The position numbers were made by a program, and so were the translations under genes. DNA of 31,945 bases from the IMG/VR virus record IMGVR_UViG_3300042868_002065, positions 1 to 31,945 of that record; one strand, 5' to 3'. The notes below the pieces were generated by a model. That model ran no database searches, was not told where the DNA came from, and was given only the letters and a program-made list of their open reading frames with translations. The DNA comes from a virus. This document shows positions 8,134 to 15,760 of this stretch, one piece after another (position 1 is the first letter of the stretch; the number at the start of each line of letters is the position of its first letter).

Positions 8134-9033
8134 ATGGCAGACCTAAAAATCTCAGAACTAACCAACCTTACGGCGGCAGATCCAGTTTCGGATATGCTGC
8201 CGATTGTCGATGTTTCGGCAACACCTCCAGCGAGTGGCAGCACAAAGCGCATCAGCATCAACAACCTGCTCTCATCCTCTCCAACCGCGAGTGGAGCACT
8301 AACTGTCACCGGACTCGTTACCGCTGGCTCCGCCACCATCACCGGCGATCTGACGGTGGACACCTCGACGCTGAAGGTTGATTCGACGAACAATCGGGTG
8401 GGTATTGGTACGGCGAGTCCTAATTTTCAGCTTCATGTAGCCGGAACAGACACCACAAACGTGGTGTTTGCTGGTGTTACGAAAGGAATTCGGTTTGTCC
8501 AATCGGCATCCACTTCTTCGATTGCCGGAGTCGATAACACCGGAGCCGCTTCGTATCAGCCTCTTTCAATTGGTGGCACCGCTCTTGACTTTTCATTGAG
8601 CGGCTCCACCGCCATGACCCTCAACTCTACGGGGTTGGGCGTGGGGGCGAGTCCATCAAGCAACCTTCACGTAAAAGGAGCTTCCGGCACTACAATAATT
8701 AGAGTTGAAGCCGTTACCGATGGCCTTCTTGGGCTTATTGGTTCTGCTTCTGGTTTGATTACTGGCTCACCAGCCAACAATCTTGCACTTCGCGCTGAGA
8801 ACGGATTGTATTTGAGCGGTGGTGGTAATTCTCCTCAGTTAATATTAAATTCCTCCGGAAACCTCGGCTTGGGGATTAGCACATTCGGAACTTCTGCCGC
8901 TAAGGTTCTCGGTCTTGCAAACGCTACTGCTCCAAGCACTTCTCCTGCTGGCATGGGCCAACTCTACGTCGAAGCTGGTGCTCTGAAGTTCCGTGGAAGC
9001 TCTGGCACTATCACCACAATCGCAGCCGCCTAA
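8134..9033 (+). CDS. Putative tail fibre / beta-structured receptor-binding protein
   Basis: The 299-residue protein resembles modular phage fibre proteins. It begins MADLKISELTNL, a common N-terminal anchor in such proteins. It then has Ser/Thr/Gly-rich strands with a repeated unit (NRVGIGTASPNFQLHV near residue 90; LGVGASPSSNLHVKG near 170). It ends with GQLYVEAGALKFRGSSG, a C-terminal form often seen in fibres and putative appendage proteins. This pattern predicts a trimeric beta-helical shaft that may bind the host surface. It lies upstream of the connector genes rather than after the tail genes, which is unusual. An alternative is a capsid fibre. Confidence 0.75.
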   Translation: MADLKISELTNLTAADPVSDMLPIVDVSATPPASGSTKRISINNLLSSSPTASGALTVTGLVTAGSATITGDLTVDTSTLKVDSTNNRVGIGTASPNFQLHVAGTDTTNVVFAGVTKGIRFVQSASTSSIAGVDNTGAASYQPLSIGGTALDFSLSGSTAMTLNSTGLGVGASPSSNLHVKGASGTTIIRVEAVTDGLLGLIGSASGLITGSPANNLALRAENGLYLSGGGNSPQLILNSSGNLGLGISTFGTSAAKVLGLANATAPSTSPAGMGQLYVEAGALKFRGSSGTITTIAAA

Positions 9034-9044
9034 CCAATACCAAT

Positions 9045-9398
9045 ATGACCATCCTCTGGATCATCGAACGCCTGCTCGTCCGTAAGACCGAAGGCAGCAA
9101 TCCCAATGTCGTAATCACCGCCGACTGGCGTTGCAACGGCACTCAGGATCAATACAGCGGCACCTGCTACGGCTCCTGCTCGTTCCAACCGCCGTCTGGT
9201 AGCTTCACGCCTTACGAGGATCTGACGCAGGAACAGGTGCTTGGTTGGTGCTATAGCAACGGAGTCGATCAAGCGGCCATCGAAGCGAATGTGACGCAGC
9301 AGATCAACGACCAGATCAATCCGCCCGTCGTGACGCTGCCGTTGCCGTGGAATCCAGTTGCGGAGATCGTTGCTGTGGCTGAAGTTCCCGTCGCCTAA
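9045..9398 (+). CDS. Conserved phage hypothetical protein (DUF7936-like)
   Basis: The 117-residue protein begins MTILWIIERL and contains ADWRCNGT, YEDLTQEQVLGWCY and a C-terminal NPPVVTLPLPW. This set of motifs recurs in small proteins beside tail-fibre genes in many aquatic phages; I associate it with DUF7936 from memory and did not search. No enzymatic residues are evident. It starts 11 bases after the fibre gene with an A/C-rich leader (CTAACCAATACCAAT). A fibre accessory or virion role is plausible from context. Confidence 0.7.
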   Translation: MTILWIIERLLVRKTEGSNPNVVITADWRCNGTQDQYSGTCYGSCSFQPPSGSFTPYEDLTQEQVLGWCYSNGVDQAAIEANVTQQINDQINPPVVTLPLPWNPVAEIVAVAEVPVA

Positions 9399-9399
9399 T

Positions 9400-9552
9400 A
9401 TGGAAATCACTGTCAAATTGACCCAAGAACAAGCCAACGGTTTGCTGCAACTCATCGATATTGCAGTCAAAGCTGGAGGCATTCAAAACGCCAAAGTTGC
9501 TTTGCCGCTTGTCGATCTAATCGTCAACGCTGCTCAACCTAAATCCGAGTAA
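9400..9552 (+). CDS. Small hypothetical protein before lysis cassette
   Basis: This 50-residue protein (start MEITVKLTQEQANGLLQLI) is mostly amphipathic helix, with two helical segments and no clear membrane span. ATG 9400 directly follows the preceding stop (TAATATG); an upstream in-frame start at 9358 would lie inside the previous gene. TAATG at 9550-9554 couples it to the following two-transmembrane protein. Small proteins of this kind often sit beside holin-like genes in phages, but its role is unknown. Confidence 0.6.
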   Translation: MEITVKLTQEQANGLLQLIDIAVKAGGIQNAKVALPLVDLIVNAAQPKSE

Positions 9553-9722
9553 TGCAAACCGACACCAACAACAGCAGCGGAGTTGGAATCTCTCTGGCGA
9601 CCGCTGCCGCTGCTGGTGCGGTTTCTTTTATTCCTCAACTAACTCAGTGGTTCCAACTTGGGGCCGCTGTTTTAGCCTTTATTGCAGCGTCAATCGGTCT
9701 GTATAAAACCTTCAAAAAATGA
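9552..9722 (+). CDS. Holin-like two-transmembrane protein
   Basis: The 56-residue protein has a polar N-terminus (TDTNNSSG), two hydrophobic segments (about residues 11-29 and 36-51) joined by a short turn around PQLTQW, and a basic tail (YKTFKK). This is the usual design of a small class II holin, which permeabilises the inner membrane to trigger lysis. The stop overlaps the next start as ATGA (9719-9722), and a second two-transmembrane protein follows. It is too short for common ORF cut-offs and easily missed. Homology was not tested, so another small membrane protein is possible. Confidence 0.6.
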   Translation: MQTDTNNSSGVGISLATAAAAGAVSFIPQLTQWFQLGAAVLAFIAASIGLYKTFKK

Positions 9723-9898
9723 ACTGGAAAACTACTCTTGCCGGTGTTGGTGCAATCCTTGTCGCTGTTGGCGGTGCGCTCAAAGCATTGTTTGACGGTG
9801 ACCCTACTACCAACATTGATCTTGCTGCGACCATTGCTGCTGTGACAATTGGCTTTGGGTTGATCGCTGCCAAAGACGCTGACAAAAAGCCCGAGTGA
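9719..9898 (+). CDS. Small two-transmembrane protein (holin/antiholin candidate)
   Basis: The 59-residue product has two hydrophobic segments (about 6-23, LAGVGAILVAVGGALKAL, and 34-51) separated by a polar turn with FDGDPTTN, and ends in a charged tail AKDADKKPE. The FDGDP turn with a following AKDA occurs in small membrane proteins near phage lysis genes. Two adjacent two-span proteins suggest a holin/antiholin pair, but which is which cannot be told. The stop overlaps the next start as GTGA (9895-9898). Confidence 0.6.
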   Translation: MNWKTTLAGVGAILVAVGGALKALFDGDPTTNIDLAATIAAVTIGFGLIAAKDADKKPE

Positions 9899-10038
9899 AT
9901 TTTATCGAACAGATCGTTACCGCTCTGCTTAAGTGGCTGACTAGTTTCGTTCAAAAACCTCCCACCGTTGAAGATGCAAAACGAGATCCAGACCTCAAAA
10001 AGAAGTTGCTGGATCGTATTGCTGAGTCTGATCGCTAG
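9895..10038 (+). CDS. Small lysis-cassette protein overlapping lipoprotein gene
   Basis: The 47-residue frame starts at GTG 9895, overlapping the upstream stop by 4 bp. It has an N-terminal amphipathic or weakly membrane-associating helix (FIEQIVTALLKWLTSFV) and a highly charged C-terminal helix (DAKRDPDLKKKLLDRIAE). The 3' half overlaps, in a different frame, the 5' end of a lipoprotein gene at 9974. This geometry recalls Rz/Rz1 spanin genes, where the inner-membrane partner overlaps the outer-membrane lipoprotein. At 47 residues and without a strong transmembrane span it is much shorter than a standard i-spanin, so the role is tentative. Confidence 0.5.
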   Translation: MNFIEQIVTALLKWLTSFVQKPPTVEDAKRDPDLKKKLLDRIAESDR

Positions 10039-10204
10039 TTGCGGCTGTGGGTCTGGCGTGGTTATGGTGCCTCACGGTGAGCCGGTAAGGCTTGCTGAGA
10101 GCGTCAAAGCCAAAGTATGGGTCAAAGGAGCGGACGGTGTATCTGTTCGCTCTAGCAACCGGATAACGCTTCCAGAAGGTTGGTACGCATTGCCCAAAGA
10201 TTGA
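9974..10204 (+). CDS. Rz1-like lipoprotein candidate
   Basis: The 76-residue protein has a basic N-region (TSKRS), a hydrophobic core (WIVLLSLIA) and a lipobox IASC with Cys23 as the likely lipidation site. The mature part carries VPHGEPVRLAESVKAKVWV and ends LPEGWYALPKD, a pattern I recall from small lipoproteins in phage lysis regions. ATG 9974 is preferred to TTG 9968. It overlaps the preceding small gene by 65 bp in another frame. A membrane-disruption or spanin-like role is inferred from lipobox and context, and implies a Gram-negative host. Confidence 0.65.
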   Translation: MQNEIQTSKRSCWIVLLSLIASCGCGSGVVMVPHGEPVRLAESVKAKVWVKGADGVSVRSSNRITLPEGWYALPKD

Positions 10205-10205
10205 T

Positions 10206-10706
10206 ATGTCACAACAAGTCATCAATGTCGGATCAACCGCAAACGACAACAACGGCGACACGTTGCGCGGGTCTTGGATCAAAGCGAACGACAACTTTAC
10301 GGAGTTGTATGCTGCGCTCCCGTTGGTTTCTCCAACAGCGTGGACTCCCGCTCTCACAGATTCCGGTGGTGGTCGCACGTTTGCGTTTACTACTAACACG
10401 GCTCGCCATACTTCTATTGGTTTTGTCAGCACGTTTACTGTTGATCTGACGATCAATTCCGTTACTGGTAGTGCTACCGGCAACCTTCGATTGACTCTTC
10501 CTGATCCGGTATTGTACGAAGCAGCGTTTGCTGTATGGCTTGATAACGGGACCAATCAAGCCAAAACCGCTGTGATCGCTAGAGCTATCAATGGCACTAG
10601 CTATTGCGAGCTTTCGCATTTTGAGAATGGAGACGCATTTACTCTTGCTGATCACCTACAAGCAACCTCCCGACTCATTGTCAGCGGCACTTACTTCACT
10701 TCGTGA
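10206..10706 (+). CDS. Fibre-type virion protein with NVGSTANDNNGD N-terminus
   Basis: The 166-residue protein begins with QVINVGSTANDNNGDTLR followed by KANDNFTELY. This is a well-known N-terminal module of phage fibre, baseplate and tailspike proteins that attaches them to the particle. The rest is Ser/Thr-rich and predicted beta (TVDLTINSVTGSATGNLRLT). Its last 4 bp overlap the next gene (GTGA at 10703-10706). It is probably a second fibre or adhesin. Its place between the lysis genes and the connectors is unusual for a lambda-like order. Confidence 0.7.
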   Translation: MSQQVINVGSTANDNNGDTLRGSWIKANDNFTELYAALPLVSPTAWTPALTDSGGGRTFAFTTNTARHTSIGFVSTFTVDLTINSVTGSATGNLRLTLPDPVLYEAAFAVWLDNGTNQAKTAVIARAINGTSYCELSHFENGDAFTLADHLQATSRLIVSGTYFTS

Positions 10707-11158
10707 ATCTAATTGCAACCAGTCTCCAGTTGGGGATGTCTGTGCTACAGAGCGCGATGGGAAACCCGTCGTTCTTGTGGCAGGGAGTGCTAGTGCGCTG
10801 TCTACCCGCTGCGATTACTGACGCTAACTCGGTTATATCCGGTGGATTCCAAGACAACGTACAAGCGCGAGTGTTGGTCAAGTTCTCCGACTGGCGACTA
10901 GCTGACTCAACCCTCGTAACCGTTGACGCTGCGGTCTGGTCTTGTGACGTTGGTTCCACCGCTGACCGGCTCCTGCAAGAGAGCGGAAGCTTTCTACTGC
11001 AAGAGAACACAGACCGTTTGCTTCTGACTTTTGGTAAGATGATTCCGGTGGTTGGAAGGCTCCTCACTTACGACGGTCGCCAGATGCGGATTATGTCTGC
11101 CAAGCGAGACGGATCTGGAGCTTACTATGCTCTTGAACTTGGCTCTAAAACCAAATGA
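10703..11158 (+). CDS. Putative head-tail connector (FII position)
   Basis: The 151-residue protein starts at GTG 10703 within the preceding stop. It is the first of a run matching lambda FII-Z-U-V-G-H by position, so a head completion or connector role is likely. A central segment RLLQESGSFLLQENTDRLLL resembles the repeats in the 78-residue protein at 7896. The C-terminus (VVGRLLTYDGRQMRIMSA) is beta-rich, as in head-closure proteins. No direct homology is recognised. It overlaps the next gene by 4 bp (ATGA). Confidence 0.5.
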   Translation: MNLIATSLQLGMSVLQSAMGNPSFLWQGVLVRCLPAAITDANSVISGGFQDNVQARVLVKFSDWRLADSTLVTVDAAVWSCDVGSTADRLLQESGSFLLQENTDRLLLTFGKMIPVVGRLLTYDGRQMRIMSAKRDGSGAYYALELGSKTK

Positions 11159-11937
11159 CTCCAACCGTAACAGTTGATACGTCGAGGTTTGATGCTGCTT
11201 GGAAGGAGTACCTCCCGAAGACAAAGCGATCTCTTGCTGATGCCGTCAACGCTCGCACGTTTTTCTTAATGCTGCGGCTCTACTGCTTGTTGCCTCCAAA
11301 GTCGCCACAAGCGGCTCGTAACAAGATTCTTGATTACTTCAACAGACCTGTTGGAGCGGATCGCTTTGACAAGAAGACCGGCAAGAGAGTGGGTAAATCT
11401 CGACAGCTACGAGTGGTCCATTTAATCGCTCAAGCCAAGAACGCGAAGGCTGGAAAACCCGGTCTCTACGGTCAAGATATGCGTGACGCTGCGGGAAAGC
11501 TCCGCAGACGCGCTGCTGGTTCTGTTGGATACCTCAAGTCATGCGTGACTAAAGCTATAAAAAAGCTGTCACCATCATTCCAGCAATTTGGCGGAACTCG
11601 ACGCGCAAAAAAGGGATCTGCCGGTGTTAAGTCCGTAGCAGGAAACGCTGCGTTAATCAATCTTGCCAATCAATACGGCTTGCCGCAGGAGAATGTTGCC
11701 ATGCACAAAGGCTCTTCCGCCTATGCGTACAACGCCAAAGCCGGATTCAATCCATCGAGTTATGTCCGCATGAACATTGGACTGGCCGACAATCAGGTTG
11801 GAACCGTTGAAGGAATCTACTCAAAAGCCATGCAACAAGCTTACAACGACGAAGCCCGTGAGCTTGAAAATCACATTGCCGCAGCACTGCAAGCCGCTTT
11901 TGATGGATCTGAATCCAAAGGAATCACAGTAACATGA
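11155..11937 (+). CDS. Tail completion / minor tail protein, gpZ position
   Basis: The 260-residue protein is strongly basic (many Lys and Arg, for example KKTGKRVGKSRQ and QFGGTRRAKKGS) and has an N-terminal segment beginning TPTVTVDTSRFDAAWKEYLP. Tail-completion proteins of the gpZ and HK97-gp10 types often begin with such a short strand and helix and are basic. It sits between the putative connector and tail terminator, exactly the lambda Z position. Both ends overlap neighbours by 4 bp, indicating a tightly coupled connector-tail operon. The assignment is from position and composition. Confidence 0.5.
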   Translation: MTPTVTVDTSRFDAAWKEYLPKTKRSLADAVNARTFFLMLRLYCLLPPKSPQAARNKILDYFNRPVGADRFDKKTGKRVGKSRQLRVVHLIAQAKNAKAGKPGLYGQDMRDAAGKLRRRAAGSVGYLKSCVTKAIKKLSPSFQQFGGTRRAKKGSAGVKSVAGNAALINLANQYGLPQENVAMHKGSSAYAYNAKAGFNPSSYVRMNIGLADNQVGTVEGIYSKAMQQAYNDEARELENHIAAALQAAFDGSESKGITVT

Positions 11938-12419
11938 ACGCCGTAGCTTTACGCACAGAACGCGCTCTAGTTGACTGGCTTGCCGCTGAAGACTGGTCTG
12001 CGTCTCCGATTGGCACTCCGACTTGTCTCACAAGCTACGGTCACGGTGCGTTTGCGGATCAAGATCTGGAGGACCAGATGCCGAGCTTCCCGCGCATCGT
12101 GGTCCGCGCATCGACTGCGGTTCCAGTTCATCCATTAGACCGCACTTGCGAGGTAGACATAACCGCTACGCTCCAGTTGTCCGCAGACGATACCTCGGAG
12201 GCTCAAGCTCTAGCGGTTGTTCAAATCTTTGAGAATCTCCTGCAATACCTCTACGTTGACGGGAACATTGCTGAGTTAGACGCGCTCGACACCGATCCCT
12301 CGGGAGGCTTCAACGCGCAATTCGCAGTCCCCGTAGATTTTGGCATCAACGACATCAGCGAAAGAGCTAGAACTTTTTCGCGATCCATGACAATTTTCGC
12401 AGCAGCAAACACGATTTAA
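11934..12419 (+). CDS. Putative tail terminator (gpU position)
   Basis: The 161-residue protein lies directly upstream of the major tail protein, where lambda-like phages encode the terminator that caps the tail tube. Its N-terminus (ALRTERALVDWLAAEDW) is a helix of the kind found in such proteins. It then shows alternating strands (FPRIVVRAS, EVDITATLQLSADD) and a helix (ALAVVQIFENLLQYL), consistent with the small alpha/beta fold of tail terminators. No signature motif exists for this family, so the call depends on gene order. Confidence 0.55.
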   Translation: MNAVALRTERALVDWLAAEDWSASPIGTPTCLTSYGHGAFADQDLEDQMPSFPRIVVRASTAVPVHPLDRTCEVDITATLQLSADDTSEAQALAVVQIFENLLQYLYVDGNIAELDALDTDPSGGFNAQFAVPVDFGINDISERARTFSRSMTIFAAANTI

Positions 12420-12432
12420 CAACCCACCAAAC

Positions 12433-12903
12433 ATGGCACAATCTAAAGGTCTAGCCCTAGTCTACGGATCTAAGGGGACGATTCAGCTTTTTAATCAAAC
12501 CGGAGCGTCTGGAACGGCTCTCACCGGAGTAATCAGCACCATTGAAAGCTATGATGTAACGCATGAAGCGGACGTTGAGCAGATTAAAAACTCCGCTGGC
12601 AATGTTATTGCTCAGATTGCCGCTAACGAAAGAATCTCTCTTAACCTGACTTTTATCCCAAGCAGTTCAGTCGATGCCGCTACCGCTCTAACTTGCGCTT
12701 CTATGCCTAACGTTAATGGCTACGCGACTATTGCTGGTGCTGATGCCACTACTTATGGAGGCATTACGATCAACGGCGACTACATTTATTCCGGCGGTGG
12801 AAGCGTTAAGTTCACCTCCAGCGGAAAAGCAATGGTCACCATTACTTTGACCAAGTATCCTGCTGGTGGTTTGGCCGGTAACGCTACCGTTTACGCTCTG
12901 TAA
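12433..12903 (+). CDS. Major tail protein
   Basis: The 156-residue protein would polymerise into the tail tube. It has the Ser/Thr/Gly-rich beta character of tube proteins: ALVYGSKGTIQLF near the N-terminus, VTHEADVEQIKNSAGN in the middle and KAMVTITLTKYP near the C-terminus. The phrase about a modified spacer (DVEQIKNSAGNVI) resembles tube-protein loops. It lies between putative terminator and chaperone genes. The start has an A/C-rich leader without Shine-Dalgarno (ACAACCCACCAAAC). Its position and composition make this assignment fairly firm, though no alignment was run. Confidence 0.7.
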   Translation: MAQSKGLALVYGSKGTIQLFNQTGASGTALTGVISTIESYDVTHEADVEQIKNSAGNVIAQIAANERISLNLTFIPSSSVDAATALTCASMPNVNGYATIAGADATTYGGITINGDYIYSGGGSVKFTSSGKAMVTITLTKYPAGGLAGNATVYAL

Positions 12904-12905
12904 TC

Positions 12906-13457
12906 GTGTCAGAACTTGCAAAGATACTCGCAGAGACCGGACCTCCAGCACCAGTGGTGCTTGGGGTTCGACTTGTACCCTACACTGTAGGTCATGCGAT
13001 ATTGCTGCAAAGGCTGCGGTCTCCTTACGTTTTAGGTGGAGAGATTACGTCCAATGATCTAGCGGAGGCTGTGCTTGTTTGCTCACAGCCTCCTCTGGAG
13101 TCCATTAGATCAATCAAATCAGTCTGGAGGGATCTGTTCCTCTGGTTGTGGTCGAAGCGGATTCAGCGCATGAATCTGATGGTTGAGTCTGACAAATTCC
13201 AGTTGTGGCTTAAGGAGCAGTCAACCGCTCCCGAGGTGCTGATGGAAGCTGGAACTAAATCAAAGCGTCCGGCAATGCCGTGGACTGAGCGAGTGCTTGT
13301 CGGTTGTCTCAATATTGGAATTGGACCAGACGACGCTGTCAGGATGCCTCTTGGTGACGCAGAAAGGCTGATTCTAGCTCACGCAGAGATGATGGGACAA
13401 GTTCAGCTGTGGGACGATCAATGCGAAGCAGCGTGGCAAATCCAACAAGATAACTGA
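12906..13457 (+). CDS. Putative tail assembly chaperone (gpG position)
   Basis: The 183-residue protein starts at GTG 12906, just after the major tail protein, and ends immediately before the tape measure gene. Chaperones that fold the tape measure nearly always occupy this slot. The protein is helical, with KSVWRDLFLWLWSKRIQRM and a C-terminal DAERLILAHAEMM. In many siphophages a -1 frameshift extends this chaperone into a second product; no obvious second frame is visible before 13459. The function is inferred from position. Confidence 0.55.
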   Translation: MSELAKILAETGPPAPVVLGVRLVPYTVGHAILLQRLRSPYVLGGEITSNDLAEAVLVCSQPPLESIRSIKSVWRDLFLWLWSKRIQRMNLMVESDKFQLWLKEQSTAPEVLMEAGTKSKRPAMPWTERVLVGCLNIGIGPDDAVRMPLGDAERLILAHAEMMGQVQLWDDQCEAAWQIQQDN

Positions 13458-13458
13458 T

Positions 13459-14514
13459 ATGGGTATTCTCTCAATGTTGGTAAAGCTTGGGATTGATTCC
13501 ACTCAATTTGAGATGGGCGTTAAACGCGCTCAAAGCATTGGTGAAAAGTTTGGAAACAGTTTTAAGAGTGCTGTTACGAGCAAACTTGCTGGAGCTTTGT
13601 CTGTTGCTGCTGTTACCGGATTTGCTCATTCAGTTGCAGAAGCCGCTGATCGAGTTGGTGAACTTGCTGAACAGTTGAACATTTCAACTGATGACGTTCA
13701 AAAATTTCAAATGGCAGCAAATCTCTACGGAGTTAAATTTGAGGCTGTAGCCTCTGCCATTACTAGAATCAATGACGCAAGAACCGCTGCAATCTCAAAC
13801 GATGGACCTCAAAGAGCAGCTTTTGAGAAGCTTGGCCTAAGCGTTCAAAACCTTTCAGACAGATCGCTTGGAAGCGAGCAGGTGCTTATTGCTCTTGGAG
13901 AAAAGTTAAACGCAAATCGAAACAATGCTGAGATGATGGCAGCGGCTGCTGATTTGCTTGGCTTAAAGCTTACAAAAGCAGCAATGGCAGCGGGAACAAT
14001 CAAAGACTTAGGTCCAATTGATATGTTTAACGCTGAAGACATTAAGAACATTGAGAAATTCAACGATCAAATGGATTTGTTGATTAAGAAAACTCAAGTT
14101 CAATCTGTCTCTGCAACAAAAGCGTCTTACAATATCGCAAAACTTGCGTTTGATTTATTCAATCTAACAAATCTGGGTCAAGCAACAGCATTTCTTTCCA
14201 AACTTAGAGTAGCTCCTGCATCCTCACTATTGGCCGCAGATAAATTCCTCTCTCAAAGCGGTCCTTTAGATGCAACCAAAGACGGCAAAAAGGCGGATGA
14301 TAAGTTTGTTCCTCCTGAAATGGTTTCAGCGAGAATCCAGTCAGAAAAGTTTTCTTTGAGAGGCTCTCAAGATTCACTTACTCGCATTGGCGGATTTACT
14401 GGATTTCAAAGCGGACAAGATCGAATGGTCATGCAAGCACTTGAGCAAACCATTCAGCTTAAGCTTATAGCAAAAAGCTCAGAGAAAACGGCTCAAGTAA
14501 TCTCAAGAGACTAA
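13459..14514 (+). CDS. Short tape measure protein
   Basis: The 351-residue protein resembles a tape measure N-terminal region: LVKLGIDSTQFEMGVKRAQ at the start, then a hydrophobic segment (LAGALSVAAVTGFAHSVAEA), then a tape-measure-like block with LAEQLNISTDDVQKFQMAA. The remainder is helical and Ala-rich. Tape measures usually exceed 600 residues; at about 0.15 nm per residue this would specify a tail near 50 nm. The 351-codon frame ends cleanly, so truncation is not evident. It is AT-richer than the upstream genes. It could be the N-terminal part of a split tape measure, but no continuation was found. Confidence 0.7.
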   Translation: MGILSMLVKLGIDSTQFEMGVKRAQSIGEKFGNSFKSAVTSKLAGALSVAAVTGFAHSVAEAADRVGELAEQLNISTDDVQKFQMAANLYGVKFEAVASAITRINDARTAAISNDGPQRAAFEKLGLSVQNLSDRSLGSEQVLIALGEKLNANRNNAEMMAAAADLLGLKLTKAAMAAGTIKDLGPIDMFNAEDIKNIEKFNDQMDLLIKKTQVQSVSATKASYNIAKLAFDLFNLTNLGQATAFLSKLRVAPASSLLAADKFLSQSGPLDATKDGKKADDKFVPPEMVSARIQSEKFSLRGSQDSLTRIGGFTGFQSGQDRMVMQALEQTIQLKLIAKSSEKTAQVISRD

Positions 14515-14515
14515 T

Positions 14516-15373
14516 ATGGGAACAATAAAAACCAGCAACCAATTTCTTTCAGATGTAGAATTAGGATACATTGAAATATCTCGCGAATACAGCGGAGGTG
14601 ATGGCACTGGTAGGCAAATAACCTATCGCTATCGCGGAAGCAAAGACGCTTTGCGGAATGCTTCTGTTAGTTGGGTTCTAGCTGGCGGTAAGTATCAGAT
14701 AACAGAGAACGGACCTTATTCGGAGGCAACTGTAATATACTCTGGCACAAATTTTGATACAAACAATCCTACTTCACCGCCTCCTGCTGATGAAGAGGAG
14801 CCAAGTACTAGATATGAGTTCAGAACTGAATATGTTGACTCTTCTTTGTTTGAATTGCCTACAGTAAGAGCAGAGGCAAAGCGTTACACTCAAACTATTG
14901 CTGGAAAAACTGAAGCTGACTATTTTAGTTCAATCAAAAACGCTGCGGATGATCCTGTTAACAACAAGCTTGAATTCAATGTTGAGCGTTTTCCAATAGG
15001 ATTCCAAATCTTTCAGCTTCTCAGCAGAGGGCAGACGAGCTTCCAGACTTCTCGCTGTTCTCTTACAAAAATCTCATCCTATTCAGCCCGCAACGGTTTA
15101 CCGGCAACTCCTCCGATCATTGCGGCAATTTATAGCGGAACTGTTCTGGCAAACATAAATCTGTTTCCTACATCAGTCAGAGCCGTAATGCCGAGACCGC
15201 CATCCAGAACCGAATTAACTCCTGATGGCACTGCGTGGGCATGGTTGAAGACCAACGATTCCACCTCATTAACAGTCAAGACTAACCAAGTTGAACGCAA
15301 CGAGACTTGGACCTTTGCAGCTTGGCCGCTTTTGGTTTATCCTTACGACGTAGACCCCAGTTTGCTCAGATAA
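14516..15373 (+). CDS. Hypothetical tail protein downstream of tape measure
   Basis: The 285-residue protein starts at ATG 14516, two bases after the tape measure stop. It is beta-rich with a low-complexity acidic Pro linker (NPTSPPPADEEEP, about residues 84-96). An N-terminal segment (YIEISREYSGGDGTGRQITYRYRGS) and a C-terminal segment (RNETWTFAAWPLLVYPYDVD) look like separate beta domains. In lambda-like phages this slot holds distal tail or tail-tip proteins, so a tip role is likely. No family is recognised. Confidence 0.6.
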   Translation: MGTIKTSNQFLSDVELGYIEISREYSGGDGTGRQITYRYRGSKDALRNASVSWVLAGGKYQITENGPYSEATVIYSGTNFDTNNPTSPPPADEEEPSTRYEFRTEYVDSSLFELPTVRAEAKRYTQTIAGKTEADYFSSIKNAADDPVNNKLEFNVERFPIGFQIFQLLSRGQTSFQTSRCSLTKISSYSARNGLPATPPIIAAIYSGTVLANINLFPTSVRAVMPRPPSRTELTPDGTAWAWLKTNDSTSLTVKTNQVERNETWTFAAWPLLVYPYDVDPSLLR

Positions 15374-15389
15374 CCTAACCTAACAAAAC

Positions 15390-15749
15390 ATGGCTGACGA
15401 AATCCAAATGACTGCTCGCTTGTACGCTTCCAAAGGTGGAGCGTTTCTTCCGAGCGTAACCTACACCAAGAGCGCGACAATGGCTGGAGTTGATATGGGT
15501 TCACAGACCCAATCAATTGCCACAACCGTTGAAGCTCTGGATGTTCCAGTTGATGTATCTAGTCCGTACAAGTTGCTTATCTCCAACTTGGACAACACCA
15601 ACTTTGTTGAAGCTGGCTTTGTCTCTGGAACTTACACGATGCGGATTCCTGCGGGAGAGACGCTTCTGATGCCGTACGTTAGCGCAACGCTGTACCTTAA
15701 AGCGGATACTAGCAGCGTGACTATCCAAGCGACATTCTGCGAGATTTAA
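15390..15749 (+). CDS. Tail-region protein, tandem duplicate copy 1
   Basis: The 119-residue protein is paralogous to the next gene: both begin MADEIQM, share ARLYASKGGA and DMGxQTQ, and end FCEI. It is predicted all-beta, with alternating Thr/Val strands (SVTIQATFCEI) and a segment MRIPAGETLLMPY. The start has an A/C-rich leader (CCTAACCTAACAAAAC) and no Shine-Dalgarno. A role as a small tail-tip or decoration protein fits the location. The function is unknown. Confidence 0.65.
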   Translation: MADEIQMTARLYASKGGAFLPSVTYTKSATMAGVDMGSQTQSIATTVEALDVPVDVSSPYKLLISNLDNTNFVEAGFVSGTYTMRIPAGETLLMPYVSATLYLKADTSSVTIQATFCEI

Positions 15750-15760
15750 CCAACTGATTT

